Numbered from the stretch's first letter, positions 6,882 through 15,583 are shown. The stretch is DNA of 64,000 nucleotides from Rufibacter sp. XAAS-G3-1 (GCF_013623775.1 NZ_JABFAM010000013.1:1-64000), one strand, 5' to 3'. Numbers and translations: made by a program. Notes: a model not told the origin generated them from the sequence alone.

Positions 6882-8114
6882 TTACTTGCGTCCTTTCCCC
6901 CGGGTACCGGCGGTTCTGGTGGGTTTCTGGTCAGAACCTGGCTTGGGTTTCCTGGCCGAGGCTGCTTTGGGGTTTCTGGCGGGCAGTGAGCCTTTGGGCG
7001 ACCGGGGCGTTTTCTTGGAGACGTGCTCAGATTTGGTTTTCAGGTTTTTGCCAGCCGCCGGTTTGGGTCTCCGCTCTGCGGGTGCTTTGGAGGTTCTATC
7101 GGTATCGGGTGCATCATCAGCGTGGCTGGAGGCCTCTTTCTTCGGTCTTCTGCCGGGCGTGTAGTCTTTGGGAATGCGGCGGGTGGCACCAGCATCTGGG
7201 GCGGGTCTGCGGGCCGCTTTGGCGTTGGGGTGCTCGTACTCCGCAGAAGTCCGCTTGGGTTTGCCTACGCTGTGCACTTTCACGCCAAATTCCTCTATTA
7301 CCTCGTCTGCTTCTTCCGGTACATCTTCCGCATCTGCTTTGCGGGCAGAGCGGGCCGCTTCTTTGCCCCAGCTGGAAGCATCTTCGGTTTTAGAGGATTC
7401 AGACACCAGTTGGTTGATGGATTTCATCTCCTCCAGGGTAAGATAGCGCCAGTGGCCGGTAGGCAGGTCGTCTAGTTTCACGGTCATGATGCGCACGCGC
7501 TTCAGCTTCTCCACCTTGTAGCCCAGCGCCTCGCACATGCGTCTTACCTGGCGGTTCAGGCCTTGGGTTAAGACAATCCGGAAGACCTTGTGGCCTTGTT
7601 GCTGCACAAAGCATTTCTTGGTCACGCCCTCAAACAAGCGTACCCCGTTGCTCATGTTCCGGATGAACTCGTCCGTTACGGGCTTGTCCACCATCACCAC
7701 GTATTCCTTCTCATGGTTGTTGTCGGCGCGCAGGATCTTGTTCACAATGTCGCCGTCGTTGGTCAGGAAGATGAGCCCTTCAGAGGCATTGTCCAAGCGC
7801 CCGATGGGGAAAATACGCTTGGGGTAGCCAATAAAGTCAATGATGTTCTTCTTGTCTTTGGTATCTGTGGTGGTGGTAAGGCCGGTGGGTTTGTTGAAGG
7901 CAATGTAAATGGGCCGCTCGTTGGGTTTTTTAGACCGGATGGCTTCGCCGTCCACGGCTACTTTGTCGCCGGGTTTTACGGTAGCGCCTTTTTTGGCGTT
8001 GCGGCCGTTAATGGTCACGCGGCCTTCCTCAATGTACTGGTCGGCCTCGCGGCGCGAGCAGAAGCCCGAGTCGCTGATGAATTTGTTGAGCCGAAGTTTA
8101 TTATCTGTTGACAT
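6882..8114 (-). CDS. rluF: 23S rRNA pseudouridine(2604) synthase RluF
   Basis: The protein has 410 residues. Residues 1-60 form an S4 RNA-binding domain (RLNKFISDSGFCSRREADQYI). The catalytic domain carries FPIGRLDNASEGLIFLTNDGD with the nucleophilic Asp at 108, then KILRADNNHEKEY and QGLNRQVRRMCEALGY. It aligns closely with E. coli RluF along residues 1-240. After about residue 240 there is a 170-residue low-complexity tail rich in Lys, Arg, Pro, Ala and Ser, a common but unexplained addition in Bacteroidota pseudouridine synthases. The enzyme should modify U2604 of 23S rRNA. Confidence 0.92.
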   Translation of the reverse strand: MSTDNKLRLNKFISDSGFCSRREADQYIEEGRVTINGRNAKKGATVKPGDKVAVDGEAIRSKKPNERPIYIAFNKPTGLTTTTDTKDKKNIIDFIGYPKRIFPIGRLDNASEGLIFLTNDGDIVNKILRADNNHEKEYVVMVDKPVTDEFIRNMSNGVRLFEGVTKKCFVQQQGHKVFRIVLTQGLNRQVRRMCEALGYKVEKLKRVRIMTVKLDDLPTGHWRYLTLEEMKSINQLVSESSKTEDASSWGKEAARSARKADAEDVPEEADEVIEEFGVKVHSVGKPKRTSAEYEHPNAKAARRPAPDAGATRRIPKDYTPGRRPKKEASSHADDAPDTDRTSKAPAERRPKPAAGKNLKTKSEHVSKKTPRSPKGSLPARNPKAASARKPKPGSDQKPTRTAGTRGKGRK

Positions 8115-8198
8115 GTTGTTGCTGATTCTGAATACGATACGTGTGCGGGAAAAGGAGCGCCAGCATTTTGGCGCCTATGTTTCTGAAAAAGAAACAAA

Positions 8199-8414
8199 CT
8201 AGGCGAAAGTGTCCAGATACAGGTCTTCTACCTTTTTCCGGGCCCAGGGCGTTTTGCGCAGGAAGGTAAGGCTGGACTTGATGCTGGGGTTGTGCGTGAA
8301 GCTGTTGATCCGGATGCGGTCACCCAACGCATCCCACCCGTAGTGGTCTACCAACTGCACCAGAATCGTTTCAAGGGTTTTCCCGTGCAGCGGATTGTTT
8401 TTCTGTTCTTCCAT
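8199..8414 (-). CDS. VF530-family DNA-binding protein (DUF2132)
   Basis: From the ATG at 8412-8414 the protein has 71 residues and matches VF530: [21 protein letters not shown], then [30 protein letters not shown]530 homologues fold as small helical proteins reported to bind DNA; their cellular role is not established. An upstream in-frame methionine would add 14 residues not seen in the family. The gene is about 85 bases downstream of rluF and probably cotranscribed in the reverse order of listing (VF530 is 3' of rluF only by coordinate; both read leftward, VF530 first). Confidence 0.82.
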   Translation of the reverse strand: MEEQKNNPLHGKTLETILVQLVDHYGWDALGDRIRINSFTHNPSIKSSLTFLRKTPWARKKVEDLYLDTFA

Positions 8415-8478
8415 ATTTCCAGTACGAATATTCCCTAGCAAAGCAAGCATTAACAACCCGATATCAAAACCAGTCTAG

Positions 8479-8502
8479 AAGCCTCGTTATGAGGCTTTTT
8501 TA
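8479..8502 (+). terminator. Hairpin with T-run at the left edge of the element
   Basis: AAGCCTC, a five-base loop and GAGGCTT are followed by a run of T. This is a rho-independent-type terminator for plus-strand transcripts, yet no plus-strand gene ends upstream of it. It may isolate the mobile element from read-through, or be a relic of the pre-insertion arrangement. Confidence 0.5.
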
Positions 8503-8615
8503 TTGCCCTCTATGTTTTTGTTTATAGGTAATATTCGTTTTCTTTGTGTAAATGTTGTTCCTTTTATGTACATTTCCAAACATAAAGGGAGAATTTTTTC
8601 AATAACAGCTATAAA

Positions 8616-8641
8616 ATGGCACACAATGGCATTTGATGGCA
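8616..8641 (+). repeat. Three ATGGCA direct repeats at 10-bp spacing
   Basis: ATGGCA occurs at 8616, 8626 and 8636, exactly one helical turn apart, 31 bases before the first gene of the element. Such phased repeats are typical binding sites for excisionase or integrase arm domains, or for an autoregulator. The assignment is inferential. Confidence 0.45.
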
Positions 8642-8671
8642 GCAAAAGACAGTCTTTGACACAGGGAACGC

Positions 8672-9043
8672 ATGAGTAACATACGGATTGAACGGGCTTG
8701 CCAACATTGCGGCGCCTCATTTGAAGCCAAGAGCACAGTTACCAAATACTGCGGCCTCCGTTGTGGCCAGAGAGCCTATAAGCTAAAGGTTAAGCTGGAG
8801 AAGATTGAAGCAACCAAGAAAGAGGCTGCCCAGGTTCCAGCCTCCAAGCCATTTGAGGAACTGAAGGCGAAAGAGTATCTGACCATAGAGGAACTAACAC
8901 AACTTCTTCCCATAAGCAGGCGCACTGTTTACCGGTTGATTGATAGGGGAGAGCTTAGGGTTGGCAAGCTAGGGAGAAGGACACTGATACGCCGCTCCGA
9001 CATTGACTTGCTTTTCACTACCCCAAAAACACCTGAGGCATGA
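8672..9043 (+). CDS. Zinc-ribbon plus HTH_17 DNA-binding protein (excisionase-like)
   Basis: The 123-residue protein has an N-terminal zinc-ribbon-like segment (ACQHCGASFEAKSTVTKYCG with Cys pairs), a basic linker, and a C-terminal MerR/excisionase-type helix-turn-helix (YLTIEELTQLLPISRRTVYRLIDRGEL followed by RRTLIRRSDID). Its stop overlaps the integrase start (ATGA), and this arrangement is usual for Xis-like or integrase-regulating proteins in Bacteroidota elements. The phased ATGGCA repeats upstream are candidate targets. Confidence 0.72.
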   Translation: MSNIRIERACQHCGASFEAKSTVTKYCGLRCGQRAYKLKVKLEKIEATKKEAAQVPASKPFEELKAKEYLTIEELTQLLPISRRTVYRLIDRGELRVGKLGRRTLIRRSDIDLLFTTPKTPEA

Positions 9044-10161
9044 AGATCACCAAGGTAAAGCTTCGCACCAAAGCCATGCTCAATAATCGGGAGAGCGTTC
9101 GCCTGGACTACTACCCACCCATACCAAACCCAGAAACTGGGAAACTAACCCGCTTTGAGTATACCGGCCTTTACTATTTCACGAAGCCCAGGACAGTTCT
9201 GGAACGCACTCATAATAAGGAAACCAAGGCCCTAGCAGAAAACCTACGGGCTCAGAGGCAGCTGGAGGTTCAAGCCGGGCAATTAGGTTTCCTAACTGCA
9301 AAAGACCTGCATGCAGACTTCATTGCCTTTTTCAGGGACTTAAAGGAGAAGAGAGATGGAACCACTCAAGGTAACTGGACAGGCACCCTTAACTACCTGG
9401 TTAAGTTCTTTGGCATGACAAAGCCCATGAAAGAACTGTCTGCAAAGGATTGCGAGGCTTTCAGAGAATTCCTGTTGACTTATAGGGGGCCTAAGGAAGA
9501 AGATGCCTCTCTCTCCCAGAATACGGCGGGGTCTTACTACGGGAAGTTTAAATCTGCCCTTAAGCTGGCCTTTAAAGAGGGACACCTACTGAAGGATTTA
9601 GATAAGGACACCAAAAACATAAAAGCTGAGGAGACGGAACGGGAGTTCCTGACATTAGAGGAGCTTAAGGTTTTGGCTTCCACCCCCTGCAAAAACACCT
9701 TACTCAGGAAGGCAGCGCTGTTCTCAGCACTTACCGGGCTACGCTACTCAGACATTGAGAAACTGACCTGGCCAGAGATCCAGCACAGCCAAGCAGACGG
9801 TTACTCCATACGCTTCAGGCAAAAGAAAACGAAAGGTACTGAGACCTTGCCTATCTCAGAAGAGGCGGTTTCCCTGCTTGGTGAACGCAGTTCAGGGAAT
9901 GTCTTTGAGGGGCTTAGCTATTCCCGTACCCTGCTTAAGAATCTAAAGACGTGGGTTGAGGAGTCTGGCATTCCTAAACACATCACTTTCCACTGTTTCA
10001 GGCATACCTACGCCACGCTACAGATTTCTATGGGCACAGACCTCTACACCGTTTCCAAACTGCTAGGGCACCGGGATCTGAAGACTACGCAGGTTTATGC
10101 TAAGGTGATGGATAAGGCTAAACAGGAGGCCGCTGGAAAGATTAAGTTGTTAGATATTTAA
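9040..10161 (+). CDS. int: Tyrosine recombinase (site-specific integrase)
   Basis: The protein has 373 residues. An arm-binding N-terminus is followed by a SAM-like core-binding domain (about 90-200, with a QGNWTGTLNYLVKFFG-type motif) and a catalytic domain. Catalytic residues are visible: Arg235 in LTGLRYSDIEKL, His318 and Arg321 in HCFRHTYATL, His344 in LLGHRDLKTT and Tyr353 in TQVYAKV, so the enzyme is probably active. It is translationally coupled to the preceding HTH gene. It would integrate and excise the element; its att core was not identified. Confidence 0.93.
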   Translation: MKITKVKLRTKAMLNNRESVRLDYYPPIPNPETGKLTRFEYTGLYYFTKPRTVLERTHNKETKALAENLRAQRQLEVQAGQLGFLTAKDLHADFIAFFRDLKEKRDGTTQGNWTGTLNYLVKFFGMTKPMKELSAKDCEAFREFLLTYRGPKEEDASLSQNTAGSYYGKFKSALKLAFKEGHLLKDLDKDTKNIKAEETEREFLTLEELKVLASTPCKNTLLRKAALFSALTGLRYSDIEKLTWPEIQHSQADGYSIRFRQKKTKGTETLPISEEAVSLLGERSSGNVFEGLSYSRTLLKNLKTWVEESGIPKHITFHCFRHTYATLQISMGTDLYTVSKLLGHRDLKTTQVYAKVMDKAKQEAAGKIKLLDI

Positions 10162-10172
10162 AGACAGTTACT

Positions 10173-11891
10173 ATGCCAACAATATCGGAAGACTTTGAAT
10201 ACGAATTAAGCTCAATTAACAATGGCTTAGATGAGAGGTATAGAATTGGATATGAATGCAAGAAAATCATAGTTGAAGATGAGTATTTCAGGGATTCCCT
10301 TTTCAATGAGTTCTCTCTTCTTGCTCCAAAGCCCAAATTCCATTGGTATGTCAAAAACTTCATAAGTGATGAGGTTTATTCTAATGCAAGAACTAACTCT
10401 AATCGATTTAAAGACGACCAAGCAGATAGAGTAATCTATTGGTTATTTGATAGATTTAACAAGAAGCAAATAAACAATGATGTTGAAGATAGATATTGTG
10501 GGAGGTCACTAAAGGATACCAGTACGATTAAACTGTTAAATGAAATTCACAATAAAGTTGAGGCTTTTAAAAGATATGTTCTGGTAGAAGGAAATGAAGA
10601 TTATTCAACTTTTGCTAGGGCAATATGCAGGGTAATAATAGATCTTACTAATCAATTCACCATGCCAGGGCTAAAATTTGCTGTATTGAATACTTTTAAA
10701 GAAGAAAAGGAAAATATCCATATAGATATTTTAAACGCCTTAGGAAATCGGAACAGTGATAAAAGTACATTCAAGGCTAGGTATGAAATGTTAAAGACTT
10801 ATGCTGATGCTATAATTATTGAAGAGATTGGAAAAAGCTCTGAAATAATTAATAAACCAAAAGCTTATAGTGGACAGGATTGGCTTGATTCATATAATGA
10901 AAGATACATAAAGTACCTTGGTGTAAGTAGGCCTAGTTTGACATATAAAGATTCCATTAGAGAAGAGTATGTGACAACTGAAGAAGAGGCTGAACAAACC
11001 AATGCATACTGGAGTAGCGCCAATGTGAAAGCTGGATATAAAGGAACTAGATTCAAGCTAATAACTTCTAAGTCTCAAGCATGGGAGAGGCTAGTGAACT
11101 ATGAGGCACAGATGCTACTTGAGTCTTTACAAATGAATTTGTATGATACATTCGGAACCCCTAAGCCAGATGTTTGCAGAGAAAAGCTTACTTCTATAAA
11201 CGACTTTATAGCTAGTGCGGAAAAGGAAAGCATAGAAGAAGCTTTCAAAGGTCATACAAAAGAATCTATAAAGCATGAATATCTCCGGCTTAAACATAAT
11301 TATTACCAATTAAATGAGTGCCCAATTGTTAATGGTCCTCTGCCGGCTCAAGTATATGGTAAATACTTCTTGTTCAAAGAATGGCTTGAAACTAAACTAA
11401 ACCATAAAAGGAATGATGATAGTTTTAACCTTACATCTACTGATCATTCAAAATCAGAGAACACATCGACACCTCCAATTAAGCTGATTACTATCCCTGA
11501 AGATAAAATAAATATTATCTATGATGAGGTTAAACATCTTTTTTCTGAGCAACAACATCTGTTGCTGAGTGCATTGAAGGGGGAGAAAATAACAGGAAAG
11601 CTAACATTCAATGGCTCACAAAAGCAATGGGTTGAACTGTTTAGAAGAATGCATTACAATGGAGTACTTACTCAGGATAAAAGGCAAACTGAGGATTGGA
11701 TTAATACTTATTTTCAGTATCAAGACAAGAAAAGTGGTTGCATGAAAAATTTTGGAGGCACAACATACGCCTATCTTACCAGGCCGGCTGGTGATCTAAC
11801 AGAAAGTAAACGCCTATGCAAAACAGAATGGCTAAAGTATAAGTCTAGTAAAATGTTGAAAGGAGAAAACAACCTTAATAAGATCAATTAA
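10173..11891 (+). CDS. Unknown 572-aa AT-rich protein, RteC-like C-terminus possible
   Basis: I do not recognise this protein. It is soluble-looking, rich in Lys, Glu, Asn and Tyr, without signal peptide or membrane segments, and clearly more AT-rich than its neighbours. Residues 1-400 are mostly helical with no known motif. The last 90 residues (LFRRMHYNGVLTQDKRQT, then a KNFGGTTYAYLTRP-type segment) loosely resemble the C-terminus of RteC-type regulators of Bacteroides conjugative elements. It lies 11 bases after the integrase. Its composition and its place beside the integrase suggest acquired cargo or a large regulator. Confidence 0.5.
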   Translation: MPTISEDFEYELSSINNGLDERYRIGYECKKIIVEDEYFRDSLFNEFSLLAPKPKFHWYVKNFISDEVYSNARTNSNRFKDDQADRVIYWLFDRFNKKQINNDVEDRYCGRSLKDTSTIKLLNEIHNKVEAFKRYVLVEGNEDYSTFARAICRVIIDLTNQFTMPGLKFAVLNTFKEEKENIHIDILNALGNRNSDKSTFKARYEMLKTYADAIIIEEIGKSSEIINKPKAYSGQDWLDSYNERYIKYLGVSRPSLTYKDSIREEYVTTEEEAEQTNAYWSSANVKAGYKGTRFKLITSKSQAWERLVNYEAQMLLESLQMNLYDTFGTPKPDVCREKLTSINDFIASAEKESIEEAFKGHTKESIKHEYLRLKHNYYQLNECPIVNGPLPAQVYGKYFLFKEWLETKLNHKRNDDSFNLTSTDHSKSENTSTPPIKLITIPEDKINIIYDEVKHLFSEQQHLLLSALKGEKITGKLTFNGSQKQWVELFRRMHYNGVLTQDKRQTEDWINTYFQYQDKKSGCMKNFGGTTYAYLTRPAGDLTESKRLCKTEWLKYKSSKMLKGENNLNKIN

Positions 11892-11960
11892 TAAACACTA
11901 TACCATTTGTATCCCAAGATATAAATGGGTCTTGAATGGGGTACTCCTTACTTAGGTCAT

Positions 11961-11993
11961 TTGCATCATTAGTTCACTAAACTATTGATGCAA
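11961..11993. promoter_or_regulatory. Inverted repeat abutting the start codon of an HTH gene
   Basis: TTGCATCATTAGTT and AACTATTGATGCAA are complementary at 13 of 14 positions around a five-base loop. The right arm ends at the A of the ATG start at 11993. As DNA it could be an autoregulatory operator; as RNA the hairpin would mask the ribosome-binding region. No normal Shine-Dalgarno sequence precedes the start. Confidence 0.55.
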
Positions 11994-12346
11994 TGGAAGC
12001 TTTAGTATTAACCCAATTATCTATACCAGAGATACGGCAACTGTTCAGACAGGAGTTGGTGGCCTACTTCTCTGAGGCAGCAACACAATCAGCAGCCCCG
12101 CAAAATGACAGGCTTCTTACAGTAACTCAAGCAGCCGAGTTCCTTAGCCTGGCTACTCCTACCATTTACAGCCTGGTAAGCCGTAATGAGATTGTTTACA
12201 TGAAGAGGGGCAAGCGCCTGTACTTCTCTGAGCAAGAGCTTACGGCATGGTTAAAGGGAGGAAGAAAGGAAGCAGCTGAAGCAAAGCTACCTGCCACTAC
12301 TTCAGCCCTAAGAGGTAAGGGCCCTAAAAAAGGAGGTGCGAAATGA
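11993..12346 (+). CDS. Helix-turn-helix (HTH_17/excisionase) protein
   Basis: The 117-residue protein carries RLLTVTQAAEFLSLATPTIYSLVSRNEIVYMKRGKRL with FSEQELTAWLK, the classical HTH_17 fold found in Bacteroidota elements directly upstream of replication genes. The C-terminus is a basic, flexible tail. The stop overlaps the next start (ATGA). It is likely a regulator or replication accessory protein of the downstream ATPase gene. Confidence 0.8.
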   Translation: MEALVLTQLSIPEIRQLFRQELVAYFSEAATQSAAPQNDRLLTVTQAAEFLSLATPTIYSLVSRNEIVYMKRGKRLYFSEQELTAWLKGGRKEAAEAKLPATTSALRGKGPKKGGAK

Positions 12347-12549
12347 GCAAAACATTCCACACCTCCGAAGATAATTCTTTAGATCCGCAAGCTAAAGATA
12401 AGAAAATCAATCACTTCCTGCAAACAGTGCCCTTCCTTTCTTTTTCAGATAAAGGACTGGAGAATATCGCCAAACGGTTCGGAATCTCTGTTGAAAGTCT
12501 CAAACTAAGGATAGAAGAGTTCGAGCAAGGAGGCGGGGTAAATGTTTGA
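12343..12549 (+). CDS. Small hypothetical protein of the replication operon
   Basis: A 68-residue protein with no family I recognise. The C-terminal half (FSDKGLENIAKRFGISVESLKLRIEEF) looks like a short HTH-type three-helix unit. It overlaps both neighbours by a few bases, so the three genes form a coupled operon. It may modulate the adjacent ATPase. Confidence 0.6.
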   Translation: MSKTFHTSEDNSLDPQAKDKKINHFLQTVPFLSFSDKGLENIAKRFGISVESLKLRIEEFEQGGGVNV

Positions 12550-13657
12550 CCCATCCGAAAGAATCACTGTAGACATACCGGAGGACTTTGATTTAAATGA
12601 AGCCTTTGGGGATACTCCGCCGCCCTCCTATACTTTTGAAAAGCCAAATCTGCTGGAAACCTTGGAGCCGCATAGGTTCCACTCTTACAATTCAATACCT
12701 AGGCCTGATGCTATTATCAGTGTAGACGGGAATATCCTTTCCACGGCCGGGAACATCACCACCATTGCAGGCCAAGCCAAAGCGGGCAAAAGTGGGGTTG
12801 TTGCTGCCATATTAGCCGGAGCCTTAGCTATACCTGGAGACACCCCGCCAGACACCCTAGGCATCACTGTAAAGCGAAATGACGAAGGCAAGGCCCTAAT
12901 TCATATTGATAGTGAGCAGTCACGGTATGACCATCACCGGAGTATGATGCAGGCAATTAAAAGGACACCCCGCAAAACAGAAACTGACTGGTTCTACTCC
13001 TTTAATCTCCAGCTGTTTGATGTTAAGGATCGCCGACAAAAGCTTCTCCAACTATGCGAAGTCCTTTCCGAAAAGCATGGCGGTATCTATATGATCATTT
13101 TAGATGGTGGTGCTGATTTCGTGAATGATACGAATGAACTGAAGGAGAGTAACGATGTAGTGCAGGAGTTTACGGCCTTAGCGGTCAACTATAACTGCCC
13201 TCTTATAAACGTGCTGCACTTCAACCCGGGCATAAGCGAAAAGGGGAGGGGGCATTTCGGAAGCCAGTTGGAACGCAAAAGCGAAAGTGTTATTGCGATT
13301 ACCAAAGACCAAGATAGCGGAATCAGTACGATTGAAGGCAAAAGGCTGCGCAACAGCGGCAACCTTCCACCTATCCAATTTGAATATGACACTGACTTAG
13401 GATACCATGTATTCATAGGGATCAAAAAGAAGGTCAGCAAAGAGGAAACCAAAGAAGCGGGCCTCTCTGATTTGGTTTTTCAGCTCTTTCCGATCGGTAC
13501 TGAAACATACACAACTGCAGAACTACAGGCGCAAATAATGGAAGTTGAAACGGTTAAAGAAAGAACCGCCCTTACCAGAATTAAGAATCTTAAAGATTGC
13601 GGTTTGATTGAGAGAGACCCGGCCTTGAACAAATACACCTATACTAATAAGCCTTAG
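12542..13657 (+). CDS. RepA-like AAA/RecA-fold ATPase
   Basis: The 371-residue protein has a Walker A motif GQAKAGKS (77-84), an IHIDSEQS segment, a Walker B-like IYMIILDGG (Asp188) and a later LINVLHFNPG sensor. This is the RecA-like fold of RepA-type hexameric helicases (AAA_25) that drive replication in plasmids and integrated elements. The C-terminus contains a winged-helix-like region. The order HTH protein, small protein, ATPase, iteron-like repeats and primase points to an autonomous replication module. Confidence 0.82.
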   Translation: MFDPSERITVDIPEDFDLNEAFGDTPPPSYTFEKPNLLETLEPHRFHSYNSIPRPDAIISVDGNILSTAGNITTIAGQAKAGKSGVVAAILAGALAIPGDTPPDTLGITVKRNDEGKALIHIDSEQSRYDHHRSMMQAIKRTPRKTETDWFYSFNLQLFDVKDRRQKLLQLCEVLSEKHGGIYMIILDGGADFVNDTNELKESNDVVQEFTALAVNYNCPLINVLHFNPGISEKGRGHFGSQLERKSESVIAITKDQDSGISTIEGKRLRNSGNLPPIQFEYDTDLGYHVFIGIKKKVSKEETKEAGLSDLVFQLFPIGTETYTTAELQAQIMEVETVKERTALTRIKNLKDCGLIERDPALNKYTYTNKP

Positions 13658-13760
13658 TGCAAAGGTGCAAAATAGGTGCAATTGCACTACTGCACTACTA
13701 GGCGCATACATGGTGCAAAGGTGCAACCCCTATATATATAGGGTTGCACTGTTGCACTAC
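13657..13760. repeat. Iteron-like TGCA repeat cluster (candidate replication origin)
   Basis: Nine TGCA cores lie within about 100 bases between the ATPase stop and the primase start. GTGCAAAGGTGCAA occurs twice (13657 and 13713), a perfect palindrome GTGCAATTGCAC lies at 13676-13687, TTGCACTAC recurs, and a 29-base palindrome (13721-13749) has GTGCAACCC arms around a TATATATATA core. Repeats plus an AT-rich melting element next to rep genes are typical of an origin. A transcriptional operator is the alternative. Confidence 0.65.
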
Positions 13761-13790
13761 CTGTAACATCAATACTTAAAAAGCCTATTT

Positions 13791-14972
13791 ATGGAAAGCA
13801 TCTTAAATGTTACCGTTTCCGGTTATTCCACTTTCGCAGCAGAACCAAAGGACGTGAATCTTTTATCCTACTTGAAGTCCACCAAATACAGGGCTGCAGT
13901 AGATGAGATCCGGAAAGAGGAAGAACCTGCCAAAAGGAAGGCGCTGAAGGAGTACCTACCAGGGATCACACCTTCCGGACGTTTTACCGAAAGGAAGGAA
14001 GCTGGTCTTATTGAACATAGCGGCCTTATCCAGTTTGACATTGACTTCAAGGAAAACAAACACATCACCAACTTTGCCCAGCTTAAAGAGCAGATATGCA
14101 AAATCTCCTCAGTGGCCTATTGCGGGTTGTCTGTGAGTGGTGCCGGGTTTTGGGGCTTGGTTCCGATAGCGGACAGGAGTAAGCACAAGCAGCACTTCAA
14201 AGCCCTTCAGCAAGCCTTCCTAAATTTCGGCATAATCCTAGACGCTGCCCCCTCCAATCCTGCCAGCTTCAGGTATTACAGCTATGATGAGGAACCCTAC
14301 TTCAACCACAGCGCCCAACCCTTAAAAGCTTTCTACACCCCGCCGGCTTACGTGCCTACTGCATACCGCCAAAGTGTAGATGATAATGAACGAAAAGTAC
14401 AGGCCTGTATAAGTGAGATTGAGCGCACATGCACTGACATAACTAAAAATTGCAGTCAGACCGAGTGGGCGGCAATTGGTTATAGCCTAGCCGCTGTATT
14501 TGAAGAAACCGGCCGGGATTACTTTCACCGGGTTAGCCAATACCATCCTACCTATTCTCCAAAAGAGACTGACTCTGTTTATAGGTCCTGCCTTGGTGGG
14601 AAAAAAGGGGATATTGGTACCTTTTTTAAACGGTGCCTTGACTCAGGGATCAAGTACATGGATAGCACCTTGTTTTCGGAAAAGCAGAAGGAGCCAACCC
14701 AAAAACCTTACAAGTCTTACACTCATGTTGTATCCGCTCCAGCTGAGTTACCCCGCGTTTCAGAAGTGACCTTAATACCTGAAGAAGAGCAGGAACAAGT
14801 AGAGTTCTACAATCAGACATTTTCTGAGCTATGCGATGCACTAGGCTATGACAAAGCCATAGAGAAGGTGAACTACTACTTATTCCTTTCCGGCAAACAT
14901 TCAGAGTGCAGCACCTTTATTATTCATACTTGCACCCTCTTATCAACTTTCAAACAATCTAAGGCAGCATAA
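13791..14972 (+). CDS. VirE_N / primase-C-terminal replication protein
   Basis: The 393-residue protein starts with a BT4734-like VirE_N domain (LPGITPSGRFTERKEAGL, LIQFDIDF, YCGLSVSGAGFWGLVPI and an RYYSYDEEPYFN segment), which resembles an archaeo-eukaryotic primase fold. The second half contains a PriCT-type region (WAAIGYSLAAVFEETGRDYFHRVSQ, then a GDIGTFFKRC-type segment). Such proteins prime replication of Bacteroidota plasmids, integrative elements and phages. It follows the iteron-like cluster directly. Confidence 0.82.
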   Translation: MESILNVTVSGYSTFAAEPKDVNLLSYLKSTKYRAAVDEIRKEEEPAKRKALKEYLPGITPSGRFTERKEAGLIEHSGLIQFDIDFKENKHITNFAQLKEQICKISSVAYCGLSVSGAGFWGLVPIADRSKHKQHFKALQQAFLNFGIILDAAPSNPASFRYYSYDEEPYFNHSAQPLKAFYTPPAYVPTAYRQSVDDNERKVQACISEIERTCTDITKNCSQTEWAAIGYSLAAVFEETGRDYFHRVSQYHPTYSPKETDSVYRSCLGGKKGDIGTFFKRCLDSGIKYMDSTLFSEKQKEPTQKPYKSYTHVVSAPAELPRVSEVTLIPEEEQEQVEFYNQTFSELCDALGYDKAIEKVNYYLFLSGKHSECSTFIIHTCTLLSTFKQSKAA

Positions 14973-15001
14973 TTCAACCACTAACCATAAAACCCAAAAC
15001 C

Positions 15002-15535
15002 ATGCAAATCACAACAGAGAACACCGCAAAAACCAACACCCTGCCTAATCCAGCGGACACCCTGAAGGAAGTACTAGGAGCCGTAGCCTTTATGATGGAG
15101 AACGGGCAGATAGCACGTAACGCGGCGCCCCTGGTAAACATCCTGAATGCAACAGATAAGTATCACAGCGATGATATGGCCACGCTACGGCAAACCATTG
15201 TGGGGCACTTTGACCTTGTGGACGGGCAGCCCCTCCGCTGTGAGCAGTTTGAGCCTTATGAGCTTTGGGATAGCCCAGAAGATAAGCTAAGAGATGCCAT
15301 TGCAAACCTGAAGGTGAAAGAATTTGAGCCTCCTTTCGGTGATGATTACCAGAGATTGTTCGGCTCTCCCACCAATGAAGAACCGGGGGAAATCTATGAT
15401 GAGGTGTACCTATCGGTAAAGCAGAAAGAGTTCTTGGAAGGCGTTCTCAAGTACTGGTATAATGGCAAAGGGGAAACCATAACGGATGAAGAGCACCTAA
15501 CCCTCAAAGATGTTACTGAGCAACTGTTCATGTAA
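15002..15535 (+). CDS. Element protein with paralogue at the other end
   Basis: The 177-residue protein is not from a family I can name. Its N-terminal part (GAVAFMMENGQIARNAAPL, then DMATLRQTIVGHF) is clearly homologous to the 95-residue protein at 27335-27622 (LMAVSAMIERGEVSPSAVPL, then DVENLRQSIFGYI). The C-terminal half is acidic. It is the last gene of the replication transcription unit and is followed by a strong bidirectional hairpin. Confidence 0.65.
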   Translation: MQITTENTAKTNTLPNPADTLKEVLGAVAFMMENGQIARNAAPLVNILNATDKYHSDDMATLRQTIVGHFDLVDGQPLRCEQFEPYELWDSPEDKLRDAIANLKVKEFEPPFGDDYQRLFGSPTNEEPGEIYDEVYLSVKQKEFLEGVLKYWYNGKGETITDEEHLTLKDVTEQLFM

Positions 15536-15583
15536 GCCGTGCCAGAAAAACAGCATCATTGATAGATGCAAGAAATGAAACGC

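Noticed and set aside
13657-13760. TGCA repeats as a CRISPR array
   Set aside because: Repeat units are too short and irregularly spaced, with no spacers or cas genes nearby.
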